Below, in pieces: positions 7,796 through 16,434 of a stretch of DNA of 64,000 bases. The position numbers and the translations under genes were made by a program. The stretch covers positions 1 through 64,000 of the forward strand of contig NZ_MASI01000001.1 of assembly GCF_001708935.1 (NCBI RefSeq). Direction: 5' to 3'. The stretch comes from Methyloligella halotolerans. Lineage in GTDB: Bacteria; Pseudomonadota; Alphaproteobacteria; Rhizobiales; Methyloligellaceae. Positions within the stretch are counted from its first letter, which is position 1, and each line of letters opens with the position of its first letter. Under the pieces are notes generated by a model. That model made no database searches and had not been told where the DNA came from. It saw only the letters and a program-made list of their open reading frames with translations.

Positions 7796-10141
7796 CTAGA
7801 ACTGTGCGCGTGCAGACAGGTAGAAGGTCCGGCCGCGGCCCAGATCGATATCCGTATCGTCCAGTCCGGTGGCGATGGTGCTCAGGGCTGGTGTATAGGC
7901 CCGGTCGAACAGGTTCTCCACGGTCAGGCCGAGATTCAGCCACTCCCGTACCTGGTAGCTGGTGAAGAAATCGGCCAGCTCGTAACCCGCCAGCTCGTTG
8001 CCGTCGCCGAGATCGGTCGAGGACACGAAGGTTCCGCGCATCCCGATGGTCCAGCGCTGATCCATCAAGCGGATACCGCCGGTGACGGTGGCGTAATGCT
8101 CGGGCAGGTAGCTCTCTGCGCCCAGGCCGCTTCCCTGGTGGGGGAGATCGGTGTGGGTGTAGGTGTAGGAGAACCCGCCGAACGCCGTGCCGGTGTCGTA
8201 GAGACCTTCCATCTCGACGCCGTCGACGTTGGAAACGCCGAAGTTGTTACAGAAATAAGCGGTCTGGATGATGTCGATGCTGGGTGGGCCGAAGAAACCG
8301 TTCGGGAAGCTAACGTTCACATCCGAAGGGCCTTCGCACTCGGTGATGTAGTTCTCGACCTCCTGAGTGTAGTAATCGGCCTTCAAGAGCAGCTTGTCGC
8401 CGGACTGGAAGACGCTCTCCTTCGCGATGTTGAAGCCGAACTCCCAGCCTTTCTGATATTCAGGCTCCAGGAACGGGTTTGGAAGGAAGGTCAGGTTGAG
8501 GGTCGGTCCGCCGATCGGAATCGGGTGCAGACCTGTCATCAGCGTCTCCTGGACGGTCGGAGCGCGCATCGATTCCGAATAGGTGACGTAGGGCTGCAGC
8601 CACGGCGTCACCTGGGCCGCAAGAGTGACCTTGGGATCCCAGCTCGAATAATTGTTGTCGATGTCGTAGTCGCCGGCCGGCAGCCCGTACGGGTTGGTGG
8701 CCGCGAGGAAGGTGTCGCCTTCGAGCTTGTACTCGTTATAGCGGACACCGGCGGTCAGATCCCAGATCCCGTAGGAGAAGGTGGTCTGGTTATAGGCGCC
8801 CAGAAGATCGGACATGCCCGAAGGGTTCACGCCGCCATTCTGGGTGCTGACGTCGTCGCGGAAATACTCGACGCCGAACTCGCTCGCCACGGCGATCTCG
8901 CCGAGGTTGAAGCGGGAGACGTTAGAGGTGTTGAAGCCCCAGCCGTCGTCCTGCACCACGCGGTCCGTTGCATCGGCGATCGACGGCGCAACGCCGGTGT
9001 AGTAGCCGCCGTAGTTCATCTCCACGTCCGAATAGGACAGCTGGGCGCGGAAATCGATCAAGTCGTTGGCCGCCGGCGCGTAGGAATAGTTCGCCGTATA
9101 GATGTTCGACTTGAGCTTCTGATCGTAGGAGTTGGCGACGAACTCGTTGTTGTAGAGCACGGTGCCGAAGGAGAGGCGCTGCTCCGGCGTGATGTCGATA
9201 TGTACCTTGCCGAGACCGGAGATCAGGTCTTCGCCGGTATAGGGAATCGTGACGCCGTTGCCGTTCTGGTAGTCCTTCTCGTCGTGCTTGCTGATTGCAC
9301 CTGCGACGCTGATCTTGCCGGCCCTGGCCGCGGCTGCGCCCATCTCGGACCATCCGACGCCGTTGCTGCCCCAGTTGAGCGATGTGAGGCCACCGGAATT
9401 CTGACCGGGACGGATGATGTCCTGCACATCGAGGGTGCGGAAGTTCGCGGTACCCGCCAGGGCGCCGCCGCCGGTCGTCGTGACCGCGCCGCGCTGGATG
9501 TCGATGCCGGCGAGAAGCAGCGGATCGACATAGGCGAAGCCGCCGGCCTCATGGCCCGTGATGCGGAAGTTCTGCCGCACGCCATCGATCATCATGTTGA
9601 CGCGGCCCTGGCCTTCGAAGCCGCGGATATTCACGGCGACACCCGGATTGCTGGTGCTTTCGCGGGTGAACGTGCCGGGCATGGAGCGGATGACGTTGTC
9701 GAGGCGGTCGGTGCCGAAGGTCTCGATCTCGCCGCGACCTGCTGTGCTCACGCTGGCCGGCGTGTAATAGGGCAGCTCGGCGGCGCTGATCACTTCGGTC
9801 TCGACCGTGTCGGGCGAATCGGTGCCGACCGGCTCGACGGGTTGCGGCGCTATCGCCGGGCGTGGCGTGGCCCTGCGCGTCACGACGCGGGCCGGCTGGC
9901 CGGCCTCCACGGTGATCTCGGGCAGGGTCGCTTCCTGGCCGAAGACGGGCCCGGACAGGCCGAGCGCCAGGGCGGATGCCGTGGCAACCAGCAGCAGCGG
10001 ACCCCACGGAATCCGGGCGGCGCCCTCCGGCCCAGCTGCGCTGTGCGGATCTCTCAGATAGTTCGATAGTACCTCGCCGTCCGGCCGGACAGACGAGGAG
10101 ATGGACGCGCCAAGGCGCGTGCCACGATGCGGTGACATCAT
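7796..10141 (-). CDS. hmuR: TonB-dependent heme/hemoglobin receptor
   Basis: 781 residues. An N-terminal leader of about 68 residues contains a hydrophobic segment (GPLLLVATASALALGLSG) ending near VFGQEA, which is unusually far in for a signal peptide. A proline-rich stretch follows, then a TonB-box-like EVISAAEL. The plug domain (about 120-235) has RSMPGTFTRES, VNIRGFEGQGRVNMMIDG and GGGALAGTANF. The 22-strand barrel ends in a terminal phenylalanine (LSARAQF) after the family motif VENLFDRAYTP. Substrate is inferred from the neighbours. No FRAP/NPNL motif was found with certainty, though PNPFLEPE fits the region of the barrel where NPNL-like motifs occur in heme receptors. It is divergent from hemP-hmuTUV, with 298 bases between. 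Confidence 0.9.
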   Translation of the reverse strand: MMSPHRGTRLGASISSSVRPDGEVLSNYLRDPHSAAGPEGAARIPWGPLLLVATASALALGLSGPVFGQEATLPEITVEAGQPARVVTRRATPRPAIAPQPVEPVGTDSPDTVETEVISAAELPYYTPASVSTAGRGEIETFGTDRLDNVIRSMPGTFTRESTSNPGVAVNIRGFEGQGRVNMMIDGVRQNFRITGHEAGGFAYVDPLLLAGIDIQRGAVTTTGGGALAGTANFRTLDVQDIIRPGQNSGGLTSLNWGSNGVGWSEMGAAAARAGKISVAGAISKHDEKDYQNGNGVTIPYTGEDLISGLGKVHIDITPEQRLSFGTVLYNNEFVANSYDQKLKSNIYTANYSYAPAANDLIDFRAQLSYSDVEMNYGGYYTGVAPSIADATDRVVQDDGWGFNTSNVSRFNLGEIAVASEFGVEYFRDDVSTQNGGVNPSGMSDLLGAYNQTTFSYGIWDLTAGVRYNEYKLEGDTFLAATNPYGLPAGDYDIDNNYSSWDPKVTLAAQVTPWLQPYVTYSESMRAPTVQETLMTGLHPIPIGGPTLNLTFLPNPFLEPEYQKGWEFGFNIAKESVFQSGDKLLLKADYYTQEVENYITECEGPSDVNVSFPNGFFGPPSIDIIQTAYFCNNFGVSNVDGVEMEGLYDTGTAFGGFSYTYTHTDLPHQGSGLGAESYLPEHYATVTGGIRLMDQRWTIGMRGTFVSSTDLGDGNELAGYELADFFTSYQVREWLNLGLTVENLFDRAYTPALSTIATGLDDTDIDLGRGRTFYLSARAQF

Positions 10142-10234
10142 GCCAACCCCCGTTAAACCCCAACTGTTCTTGTTTTCGGGCTGGCTGGCTGTCCGCGATT
10201 GGACGCGTTGATAGCGGGCTGGCCTAGGTCCGGC

Positions 10235-10248
10235 GATTTTCGAAAATC
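10235..10248. promoter_or_regulatory. Perfect 14-bp palindrome upstream of hmuR
   Basis: GATTTTCGAAAATC reads the same on both strands. It lies 94 bases before the hmuR start, within the presumed 5-prime leader. It could be an operator for an iron regulator. The assignment is inference. Confidence 0.45.
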
Positions 10249-10256
10249 ATGAGCCG

Positions 10257-10269
10257 GATCAGCCTGATC
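10257..10269. promoter_or_regulatory. 13-bp inverted repeat in hmuR-hemP intergenic region
   Basis: GATCAG-C-CTGATC is a perfect dyad. An overlapping second dyad (CCTGA ... TCAGG) follows at 10263-10279. Together with the 14-bp palindrome it makes a cluster of symmetric sites of unknown use. Confidence 0.4.
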
Positions 10270-10288
10270 TCAGGTCAGGCTTGCGCAA

Positions 10289-10315
10289 GCTATAAATCAT
10301 GACTATCAAAGTCAA
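10289..10315 (-). promoter_or_regulatory. Candidate sigma-70-type promoter for hmuR
   Basis: On the minus strand TTGACT (10315-10310) is followed after 15 bases by TATAGC (10294-10289) in an otherwise GC-rich neighbourhood. The spacing is shorter than the ideal 17. The TGA-N9-TCA dyad covers the spacer, so an iron-responsive repressor bound there would block this promoter. Inference from sequence only. Confidence 0.4.
10300..10314. promoter_or_regulatory. Candidate iron-responsive operator (TGA-N9-TCA dyad)
   Basis: TGACTATCAAAGTCA has the TGA-N9-TCA form described for RirA-regulated iron-responsive operators in rhizobia. Here the symmetry extends to TGAC/GTCA. It sits in the only AT-rich patch between the divergent heme genes, 126 bases before hemP. 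Confidence 0.5.
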
Positions 10316-10439
10316 CAAAATGCGGCTCGGCAAACCCTCGTATTGCGCAGGGAATTCGGCTTTGCCAGAGCCTGTGTCTTTTTGGTGACAGACCGTGTGG
10401 GCCGAGGCTTCGCGCGGCGGTTTAAAAAGGTGGGGACCT

Positions 10440-10646
10440 ATGGAATGCGCGCAATCCAGGAATGACGACGATCTGTCAGCGCAGGGCGATGCGGGGGCGT
10501 CGGAGGCTGCGTCCGAATCGACGGCGCCGGTTCGCTGGCGAATTACCGATCTCCTCAAGGGCGGCCGTGTCGCCGTCATCGAACATGGCGGCCAGGAGTA
10601 CCGGCTGAGGTTGACCGCCAACGACAAGCTTATCCTGACGAAATAG
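10440..10646 (+). CDS. hemP: Hemin uptake protein HemP/HmuP family
   Basis: 68 residues from ATG 10440, preceded by AAAGGTGGGG. The C-terminal half carries the HemP family pattern: RWRITDLLKGGRVAVIEHGG, then YRLRLTANDKLILTK, ending in the typical LILTK. The N-terminal 30 residues are acidic and variable, as in relatives. In rhizobia the homologue HmuP acts as a coactivator needed for heme-receptor expression rather than as a transporter. Here it begins the hemP-hmuT-hmuU-hmuV operon, 11 bases before hmuT, opposite the receptor gene, which fits either role. Small size (family 60-80 residues) is normal. Confidence 0.9.
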   Translation: MECAQSRNDDDLSAQGDAGASEAASESTAPVRWRITDLLKGGRVAVIEHGGQEYRLRLTANDKLILTK

Positions 10647-10657
10647 GGGCTCCCGAT

Positions 10658-11653
10658 ATGACAGCATCAACCTTGCGCGTTTCCATCGGGGCCGCGCTTC
10701 TTCTCATCATGCTCGCGCTGGGCGCCTGGTGGGTGCAGGCGGCGCCGTCCTTCGCTGTGGCGGTGACGGACGCGGCGGGCGATCAGATCGAGGTGGAGGA
10801 TCTTTCCCGGATCGTGTCCATTGGGGGCGACGTCACCGAAATCCTCTACGCGCTCGACAAGGACGACCAGATCATCGCCGTGGACACGACGAGCCAGTAT
10901 CCGGCGACCGCGCTCGAGGAGAAGGAAGAGGTCGGCTATATGCGGGCGCTTTCCGCCGAAGGCGTGCTTTCCATGAATCCCAGCGTGATCATCGCCTCCG
11001 CCGGGTCCGGACCGCCTGAGGTGGTGAAGCTGCTGAAATCCTCATCGGTGCCTTATGTCGAAGTGCCCGACGATACCTCTCCCGAGGCCGTGGCGGACAA
11101 GGTGCGCTTCGTGGCCAAGGTGGTTGGCGAGGAAGAGGCCGGGGAAAAGATCGCGAAGGGCGTGGAGGACGATTTTGCCTTGCTCGCGGAGCAGCGTGAG
11201 AAGATCGATACGCCCAAGCGCGTTCTGTTCATCCTCTCGGTGAGCGACGGCAAGGCGAGCGTCGCGGGTGCGGGGACGGGCGCGGACGCCATCATCAAAC
11301 TGGCCGGCGGGGAGAATGCCGCCGGCATGGTGACGGGCTACAAGCCGGTGGTGAACGAATCCGCCATCGAGCTTGCGCCGGATGCGATCGTGACCATGGC
11401 GCATGGAGGCCCGGGCTCGAACAGCCTGGAAATGATCAAGAGCGTCAAGGGGATGGAGATGACGCCTGCGGTGAAGAATAACCGCGTCATCAGCATGGAC
11501 GGGCTTTATCTCCTCGGCTTCGGACCGCGCGCCTCGAAAGCGGCGCGGGACCTGATGGCGAAGCTCTATCCGGAGCTTGAGATCCCGCATGAAGACGGCG
11601 GCGACGGCGCCCATCATGAGGCCGGAGTCAAAAACCCCCACGCTGACCGATGA
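10658..11653 (+). CDS. hmuT: Periplasmic hemin-binding protein of the heme ABC transporter
   Basis: 331 residues. An N-terminal signal/anchor (SIGAALLLIMLALGAWWV) leads to a class III (helical-backbone) periplasmic binding fold: SRIVSIGGDVTEILYALDKD, then VDTTSQYPATALEEKEEVGY with a Tyr of the heme-ligand type in EVGYMRALSAEGVL. The second lobe is marked by VAGAGTGADAIIKLAGG. The C-terminus is His-rich (ASP-ASP-GLY-ASP-rich then HHEAGVKNPHAD), unusual and possibly metal-binding. It delivers heme from HmuR to the HmuU permease. The stop overlaps the hmuU start by four bases (ATGA), indicating translational coupling. Confidence 0.92.
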   Translation: MTASTLRVSIGAALLLIMLALGAWWVQAAPSFAVAVTDAAGDQIEVEDLSRIVSIGGDVTEILYALDKDDQIIAVDTTSQYPATALEEKEEVGYMRALSAEGVLSMNPSVIIASAGSGPPEVVKLLKSSSVPYVEVPDDTSPEAVADKVRFVAKVVGEEEAGEKIAKGVEDDFALLAEQREKIDTPKRVLFILSVSDGKASVAGAGTGADAIIKLAGGENAAGMVTGYKPVVNESAIELAPDAIVTMAHGGPGSNSLEMIKSVKGMEMTPAVKNNRVISMDGLYLLGFGPRASKAARDLMAKLYPELEIPHEDGGDGAHHEAGVKNPHADR

Positions 11654-12741
11654 GCGTCGAGAGCGCTGACCGGATTCCGACGCTGCCGATGACCGAGCGG
11701 TCCCGGCTGGTGCCGCGCTTTCTCGCGGCATCGGCCTTGATCCTGCTGGTCACGGCGCTGCTGTCCCTATCGGTTGGGCCTACGGGGATCACGCTCACCT
11801 CCCTGCCGCGGGCGCTGGACGCCGCCTGGTTCGGTGCGAGCGATGGGGCGACGGCGCGGGAGCGGCTGGTGCTGCTCGATATCCGCATGCCGCGGACCTT
11901 GCTCGGTATGTTCGTCGGAGCAGGGCTGGCGGTGGCCGGCGCGATGATGCAGGGGCTGTTCCGCAATCCGCTGGCCGATCCCGGGCTGATCGGCGTATCG
12001 GCCGGTGCTGCGCTTGCCGCCGTCGCAACGATCGTTCTCGGCAATACGGTGCTGGCGCCCTTCATCGAACCTTTCGGCATCTATGCGCTGCCCTTCGCCG
12101 CCTTCATCGGCGGCGCGGTCTCGACGACCATTCTGGTCGCGATCGCAGGGCGCCACGGCCAACTCGCCATCGGTACGCTGCTGCTCGCGGGTATTGCGCT
12201 GGGTGCCCTGGCCGGCGCGCTGACCGGGCTTCTGGCCTACGGCAGCGACGACCGGGAGCTGCGCGATCTCACCCTGTGGTCCATGGGGAGCCTTGGGGGC
12301 GCGAGCTGGCCCAAGGTATTCGCGGTCATTCCGTTCGTTCTTCTTGTGCTGCTTGTCGCGCCGCGGCTGATCCGGGCGCTCAACGGCTTCCTTTTGGGCG
12401 AGGCGCAAGCCTTTCATCTCGGCGTCAATGTGGAGAAGACCAAGCGGCTGGCGATCCTCGCGACGGCCGCATCGGTGGGCGCGGCGGTGGCTGTTGCCGG
12501 CGTGATCGGTTTCGTCGGCATCGTGGTGCCCCATGTGGTGCGGATCATCGCCGGGCCCGATCACCGGGTCGTGCTGCCCGGCAGCGCTCTGCTCGGCGCG
12601 ACGCTGGTGCTGCTGGCCGACATCTTCGCCCGCATCGTGGTCCGGCCTGCGGAGCTTCCCATCGGCATCGTCATGGCCGCGATCGGGGCACCGGTCTTCC
12701 TCCATCTCGTGCTCAAGCGCGGCGTGGGAGGCTTCGGCTAG
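11650..12741 (+). CDS. hmuU: Heme ABC transporter permease
   Basis: 363 residues, a FecCD-family inner-membrane permease with about 9-10 hydrophobic helices. Family landmarks are LDIRMPRTLLGMFVGAGLAV near the start, then GAMMQGLFRNPLADPGLIGV, GAALAA and the ATPase-contact region GEAQAFHLGVNVEKTK. Late signatures are AGVIGFVGIVVPHVVRIIAG and RPAELPIGIVMAAIGAPVF. It forms a homodimer that couples to HmuV and imports heme from HmuT. It starts inside the last codons of hmuT and ends three bases before hmuV, so the four heme genes form one operon. Confidence 0.93.
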   Translation: MSVESADRIPTLPMTERSRLVPRFLAASALILLVTALLSLSVGPTGITLTSLPRALDAAWFGASDGATARERLVLLDIRMPRTLLGMFVGAGLAVAGAMMQGLFRNPLADPGLIGVSAGAALAAVATIVLGNTVLAPFIEPFGIYALPFAAFIGGAVSTTILVAIAGRHGQLAIGTLLLAGIALGALAGALTGLLAYGSDDRELRDLTLWSMGSLGGASWPKVFAVIPFVLLVLLVAPRLIRALNGFLLGEAQAFHLGVNVEKTKRLAILATAASVGAAVAVAGVIGFVGIVVPHVVRIIAGPDHRVVLPGSALLGATLVLLADIFARIVVRPAELPIGIVMAAIGAPVFLHLVLKRGVGGFG

Positions 12742-12744
12742 GCC

Positions 12745-13538
12745 ATGCTCGAAGCACGACATGCCACGTTCGAGGTCGCCGGCAAGCGGCTGGTGGACGA
12801 AGCGGATCTGACGCTCGCGCCTGGTCGGGTGATCTCCATCGTGGGGCCGAACGGGGCCGGCAAGTCCACACTGCTCAAGCTGCTCTGCGGCGAACTGCGT
12901 CCCACGGAGGGCGCAATCCTGTTGGAAGGGCGCGATCTGCAGGCGGTGCCTGCGGGAGAGCTGGCCCGTCGCCGGGCGGTCGTCTCCCAATCCACGGTGC
13001 TCTCGTTTCCCTTCACCGTCTTGGAGGTCGCGCTGCTGGGCGCGAGCGTTCCCGGCTTCGGCATGCGGGATGAGCAGATGGTGGCGCTTGCGGCGAATTC
13101 GATCGAGGCCGTCGGGCTGAAGGGGTTCGAGGAGCGGCTTTATACCGAGCTTTCCGGCGGGGAACGGCAGCGGGTGCATATCGCCCGCGCGCTATGCCAG
13201 CTGGAGGCGCCGGAGCGCTCACCCGACGAGCCCGCCGCCTTCCTGCTGGACGAGCCGACGGCAAGTCTCGACTTCTCCCATCAGAGCATCGTGCTGGGGG
13301 AGGCGCGCCGGCAGGCGGGTCTGGGGCGTGCGGTGCTCGTCATTCTGCACGACCTTAACCTGGCGGCGGCCTATGCCGACGAGATCGTGCTCATGCATCG
13401 GGGGCGGGTTAGGGCGCGGGGCCTGCGGAGGACGTGCTTCTCGATGAGCTCCTCTCGGAGGTCTATGGCTGTCCGGTGCGGACCAACACCGTTCCGGCAG
13501 ACGGGGTCCCGTTCGTTCTCCCATATGTGGGCGCTTAA
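12745..13538 (+). pseudogene. hmuV: Heme ABC transporter ATP-binding protein, apparent 1-base frameshift near the C-terminus
   Basis: An ABC ATPase with Walker A IVGPNGAGKSTLLKLLCG, Q-loop VVSQSTVLSFPF, signature LSGGERQRVHIARAL, Walker B AAFLLDEPTASLD and H-loop ILHDLNLAAAYADEI, all intact in the first 220 residues. After HRGRVRARG the frame stops resembling the family. The expected continuation, PAEDVLLDELLSEVYG and then a stop at 13536-13538, is present one base out of frame. One missing base, most simply a G in the G-rich stretch 13401-13421, restores a 264-residue protein of normal HmuV length. As sequenced, translation runs on through the next gene's frame. The core ATPase is unaffected, so partial function is conceivable. 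It may be an assembly error. Confidence 0.85.
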
Positions 13539-13689
13539 GCAGACAATCCCGCTGTCGACTGTTCTCGAGAGAAACCCAAGCTTTCGACCCACTAAGGCCC
13601 GCTTGGGTTCTTGGAACTTCCGCGCGCATTCGAAGCTTTCTCCCGCCATAGGCAGGTCAAATGGCCGCCGTATTTGGGAGGAGTCGAAA

Positions 13690-14265
13690 ATGCGAAATAT
13701 AATCCTTGGCCTTGCGGGCCTGGCCGTCGCCGGCGTTGCGCTGGCCGGCTGCGGCGAACAGGGCGCACCGGAATTCGCCAAGAACGCGGCCATGTCCGAC
13801 CTGTACGAGGTCGAGGCCGGGCGCATCGCAACGGAGAAGGGCCAGTCGGATGCGGTCCGCTCCTTCGGCCAGAAGATGGTCGATGCCCACAGCGAAAATG
13901 CTGCGAAACTCAAGGAGATCGTCCAGTCGGATAAGATCGATGTGAAGCTTCCGACCGATCTGGACGAAAGCCATCGCGATATGATTCAGCAGCTGAAGGA
14001 CGCCGAGCCGGATCAGTTCGACGAGGAATATGCGTCTCAGCAGGTCGATGCTCATCAGGCCGCTGTCGACATCTTCGAGGATTATGCGGATGACGGCAAA
14101 GACGGTGAGTTGAAGGCGTTCGCCGCCGACACGCTGCCTCACATCCAGGAGCATCTGGAGGAAGCGAAGGCGCTTCAGGACAATGCCGACAAGGCCGAGC
14201 CGCCTGCCGCTGACGGCAACATGGGCGACACCAAGGACGAGCCGGCCGGCGACTCCATGCAATAG
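13690..14265 (+). CDS. DUF4142-family lipoprotein
   Basis: 191 residues from ATG 13690, with a strong GGGAGGAG upstream. The signal peptide ends in the lipobox LAGCGEQ at about residue 21. The body is a ferritin-like four-helix DUF4142 domain: YEVEAGRIATEKGQSDAVRS, FGQKMVDAHSENAAKLKE, HRDMIQQLKDAEPDQFDEE and the His-containing VDAHQAAVDIFEDYADDG. DUF4142 proteins sit in the envelope and are often stress-induced. Their biochemical role is unknown. The end is acidic and low-complexity (DGNMGDTKDEPAGDSMQ). In the sequence as given it shares a reading frame with the shifted end of hmuV, producing an apparent fusion. The ribosome site and lipobox show it is a separate gene. Confidence 0.85.
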   Translation: MRNIILGLAGLAVAGVALAGCGEQGAPEFAKNAAMSDLYEVEAGRIATEKGQSDAVRSFGQKMVDAHSENAAKLKEIVQSDKIDVKLPTDLDESHRDMIQQLKDAEPDQFDEEYASQQVDAHQAAVDIFEDYADDGKDGELKAFAADTLPHIQEHLEEAKALQDNADKAEPPAADGNMGDTKDEPAGDSMQ

Positions 14266-14288
14266 GAGCCGGCGAGCGCGTTCTTTCC

Positions 14289-14316
14289 AAAGGGCTGCCG
14301 GCGACGGCGGCCCTTT
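14289..14316 (+). terminator. Intrinsic terminator after the DUF4142 gene
   Basis: AAAGGGC-T-GCCG, loop GCGA, CGGC-G-GCCCTTT, with one mismatch, followed by CTTTTTGG. It lies 24 bases after the stop. Confidence 0.75.
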
Positions 14317-14476
14317 CTTTTTGGTGGCTGCCTTTTTGCGGAAGTGGCTGCGCCAGCGCGGCAGGAATGCGGCCTCCAGAGGTTACGGCCCGTTCACGCT
14401 ATAAAGCTCAATTTCTCGCCAAACGCCGCCTTCTTCTCTAGCCTGTCGGTCCTCACTCGAAAATAGCGGGATCGGA

Positions 14477-15949
14477 ATGTTGAGCAGGGCGGAGTCCTCT
14501 CCCAAGCGGACGCGAGAGACAGCCGGGCGGGAGCCACTCGCGCTCGATCTCGACCATGCGCTGCTCAAGACCGACCTCCTCTTCGAGGCGGCGGCGGCCT
14601 ATCTCAGCGTCAACCCGCTGCGGGTCTTCCGGCTTCTCATCTGGCTGCTGCAGGGCAAGGCCGTTCTCAAGCGTCAGCTCTCGGAGCGGGTCGCGCTCGA
14701 TGTGGAGAGCTTGCCGGTAAACGAGGCGCTCATCGCCTATGCCCGGCGTGCCAAGCGCGCTGGACGCCAGGTCGGAATTGCCTCTGCCTCCGACGAGCTT
14801 CTGGCCCACAGGCTGGCAAAACGGTTCAACTTCATCGATTTCGTCGTGGCGAGCGACGGCAGCAGCAATCTCAAAGGGCGCGCCAAGGCGGCCATGCTGA
14901 CCGAGCGGTTTCCCCACGGCTTCGCCTATGCCGGTGACAGCCGGTCCGACCTGGCGGTCTGGAAAGAGGCCGAAGCGATCATCCTGGCCGGCGCCTCGCC
15001 TTCCACGACGCGGGCAGCGGAGCGGCTGGATAAGCCAATCGAGGCCGTGTTCCCCAGGGAGAAACTCGGGCCGAAGGGGTGGCTGAAAGCCGTGCGGGCC
15101 CATCAATGGGCCAAGAACCTGCTGGTGTTCGTGCCGCTTGTGCTCGCCGGCATGGCTGCCGATCCGGCGGCCGTGGCGCGGGCTTTCGCGGCCTTCGCCG
15201 CGCTGTCCATGATGGCCTCGGGCACCTATCTCCTGAACGATCTGTTCGACCTGGCCGACGACCGCCGCCACTGGAGCAAAAAGGCCCGGCCGCTCGCGGC
15301 AGGGACCATGCGGCTCTCCGACGCGATGCTGCTTTCGCCGGCGCTCGTGCTCGGCTCCTACGCGATCGGCCTCTATCTCGGCTGGGGCGTCACTGCGATC
15401 CTCACGGCCTATATGGCGACGACGCTGGCCTACTCGATCTATCTCAAGCGCCAGCCGATCGCGGACGCGTTCACCTTGGCCCTGCTGTTCACGCTCCGCC
15501 TCGGGCTCGGCATCGTCGCTGTCGGGGCCGAGCCCTCCGCGTGGCTGCTGGTCTTCTCGATGTTCCTGTTCACGTCCCTTTCCTTCGCCAAGCGGCAGAC
15601 GGAGATCCAGCGGAGCGGCATCGAGAACGACGAGATGCTGAAGGGCAGGGGCTATCGCGGCGGCGATGCGGGCTTCGTGCTCGCCATGGGGGTGGCGACC
15701 GGCATGACGGCCGTCACGATCATGGTGCTCTACATCATCAACGACGCCTTCAATGCCGATTTCTACAATCAGCCGCTCTTCCTTTGGGCTTTCCCGGCGG
15801 TGCTCTTCATGTGGATCTCCCGCATCTGGCTGCTCTGCCATCGGGGCGAACTGAACGACGATCCGGTCGCCTTCGCGTTGCGGGACCGGGTCAGCATCGC
15901 ACTTGGCGGTGTGATGGCGGCTGCCTTTCTGGCAGGCTGGCTTTCGTGA
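14477..15949 (+). CDS. HAD phosphatase-UbiA prenyltransferase fusion (polyprenyl-phosphate phosphoribosyltransferase-like)
   Basis: 490 residues in two parts. Residues about 20-195 are a HAD-type phosphatase domain: LALDLDHALLKTD (motif I DxD), IASASDELLA (motif II) and FAYAGDSRSDLAVWKEA (motif IV). Residues about 205-490 are a UbiA-family membrane prenyltransferase with the Mg-diphosphate motif LNDLFDLADDRRHW and KARPLAAG, plus about eight membrane helices. Fusions of this kind resemble decaprenyl-phosphate ribose synthases (DPPR synthase plus its phosphatase), which make polyprenyl-phosphate pentose for envelope glycans. Which sugar is made here is inference. The next gene (GtrA family) starts inside its stop codon, consistent with one pathway. 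Confidence 0.85.
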   Translation: MLSRAESSPKRTRETAGREPLALDLDHALLKTDLLFEAAAAYLSVNPLRVFRLLIWLLQGKAVLKRQLSERVALDVESLPVNEALIAYARRAKRAGRQVGIASASDELLAHRLAKRFNFIDFVVASDGSSNLKGRAKAAMLTERFPHGFAYAGDSRSDLAVWKEAEAIILAGASPSTTRAAERLDKPIEAVFPREKLGPKGWLKAVRAHQWAKNLLVFVPLVLAGMAADPAAVARAFAAFAALSMMASGTYLLNDLFDLADDRRHWSKKARPLAAGTMRLSDAMLLSPALVLGSYAIGLYLGWGVTAILTAYMATTLAYSIYLKRQPIADAFTLALLFTLRLGLGIVAVGAEPSAWLLVFSMFLFTSLSFAKRQTEIQRSGIENDEMLKGRGYRGGDAGFVLAMGVATGMTAVTIMVLYIINDAFNADFYNQPLFLWAFPAVLFMWISRIWLLCHRGELNDDPVAFALRDRVSIALGGVMAAAFLAGWLS

Positions 15950-16404
15950 AGCGTCTGATCCACGTCACGAAGCGTCTGTCCCAGCATCAGGGGGTGCGGT
16001 TTCTCGCGCTCGGCGGGTTCGCGGCGGCCGCGAACTGGCTGGTGCGGTTCCCGCTTTCCCTGATCATGCCTTTCGAGGCCGCGGTGCTGCTGGCCTATGC
16101 AATCGGCATGTCGGTCGGATTCTCGCTCTATCCGCGCTTCGTGTTTCCCGGTTCGGACCGTCCCGTCTCGCAGCAGATCGTGATCTTCATCGTCGTGAAC
16201 CTGGTCGGCGCTGCGGTGGTGGTCGTGGTGTCATACCTGCTGCTCATGGTGCAGAGCGGCTTCGGATATCCGCTCGTCGTAAAGCAGGGTCTCGCCCACG
16301 GGCTCGCCATCGGGGTGGGCGCGCTGGCCAATTTCTTCGGCCACAAGAAGATCACCTTCCGGGTGCCGCCGCCGCAAAACGGCGCCGCGGGCTCCCAGGT
16401 GTAG
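15946..16404 (+). CDS. GtrA-family membrane protein
   Basis: 152 residues with four hydrophobic helices in the GtrA/DPMS-like fold: GVRFLALGGFAAAANWLVRF at the start, GFSLYPRFVFPGS in the first loop, and the end ALANFFGHKKITFRV, a family hallmark. GtrA proteins are proposed to flip or handle polyprenyl-phosphate-linked sugars for envelope modification. It starts at GTG 15946, overlapping the upstream UbiA fusion's stop by four bases. Together with that gene and the membrane glycosyltransferase-like protein on the opposite strand, it forms an envelope-glycan set. It could serve as the translocase for the lipid-linked pentose. Confidence 0.8.
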   Translation: MKRLIHVTKRLSQHQGVRFLALGGFAAAANWLVRFPLSLIMPFEAAVLLAYAIGMSVGFSLYPRFVFPGSDRPVSQQIVIFIVVNLVGAAVVVVVSYLLLMVQSGFGYPLVVKQGLAHGLAIGVGALANFFGHKKITFRVPPPQNGAAGSQV

Positions 16405-16434
16405 AGCTCTAAAGTCCAGAAAGAGTCCGAAACG

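Noticed and set aside
8096-10069. 657-codon open frame opposite hmuR
   Set aside because: It runs antisense through a convincing receptor gene, has no family motif, and its composition is that of a shadow frame in GC-rich DNA.
12745-14265. A single 506-residue ABC-ATPase/lipoprotein fusion
   Set aside because: The second part has its own GGAGGAG ribosome site, signal peptide and lipobox, and hmuV's normal ending is found one base out of frame. Annotated as two genes.
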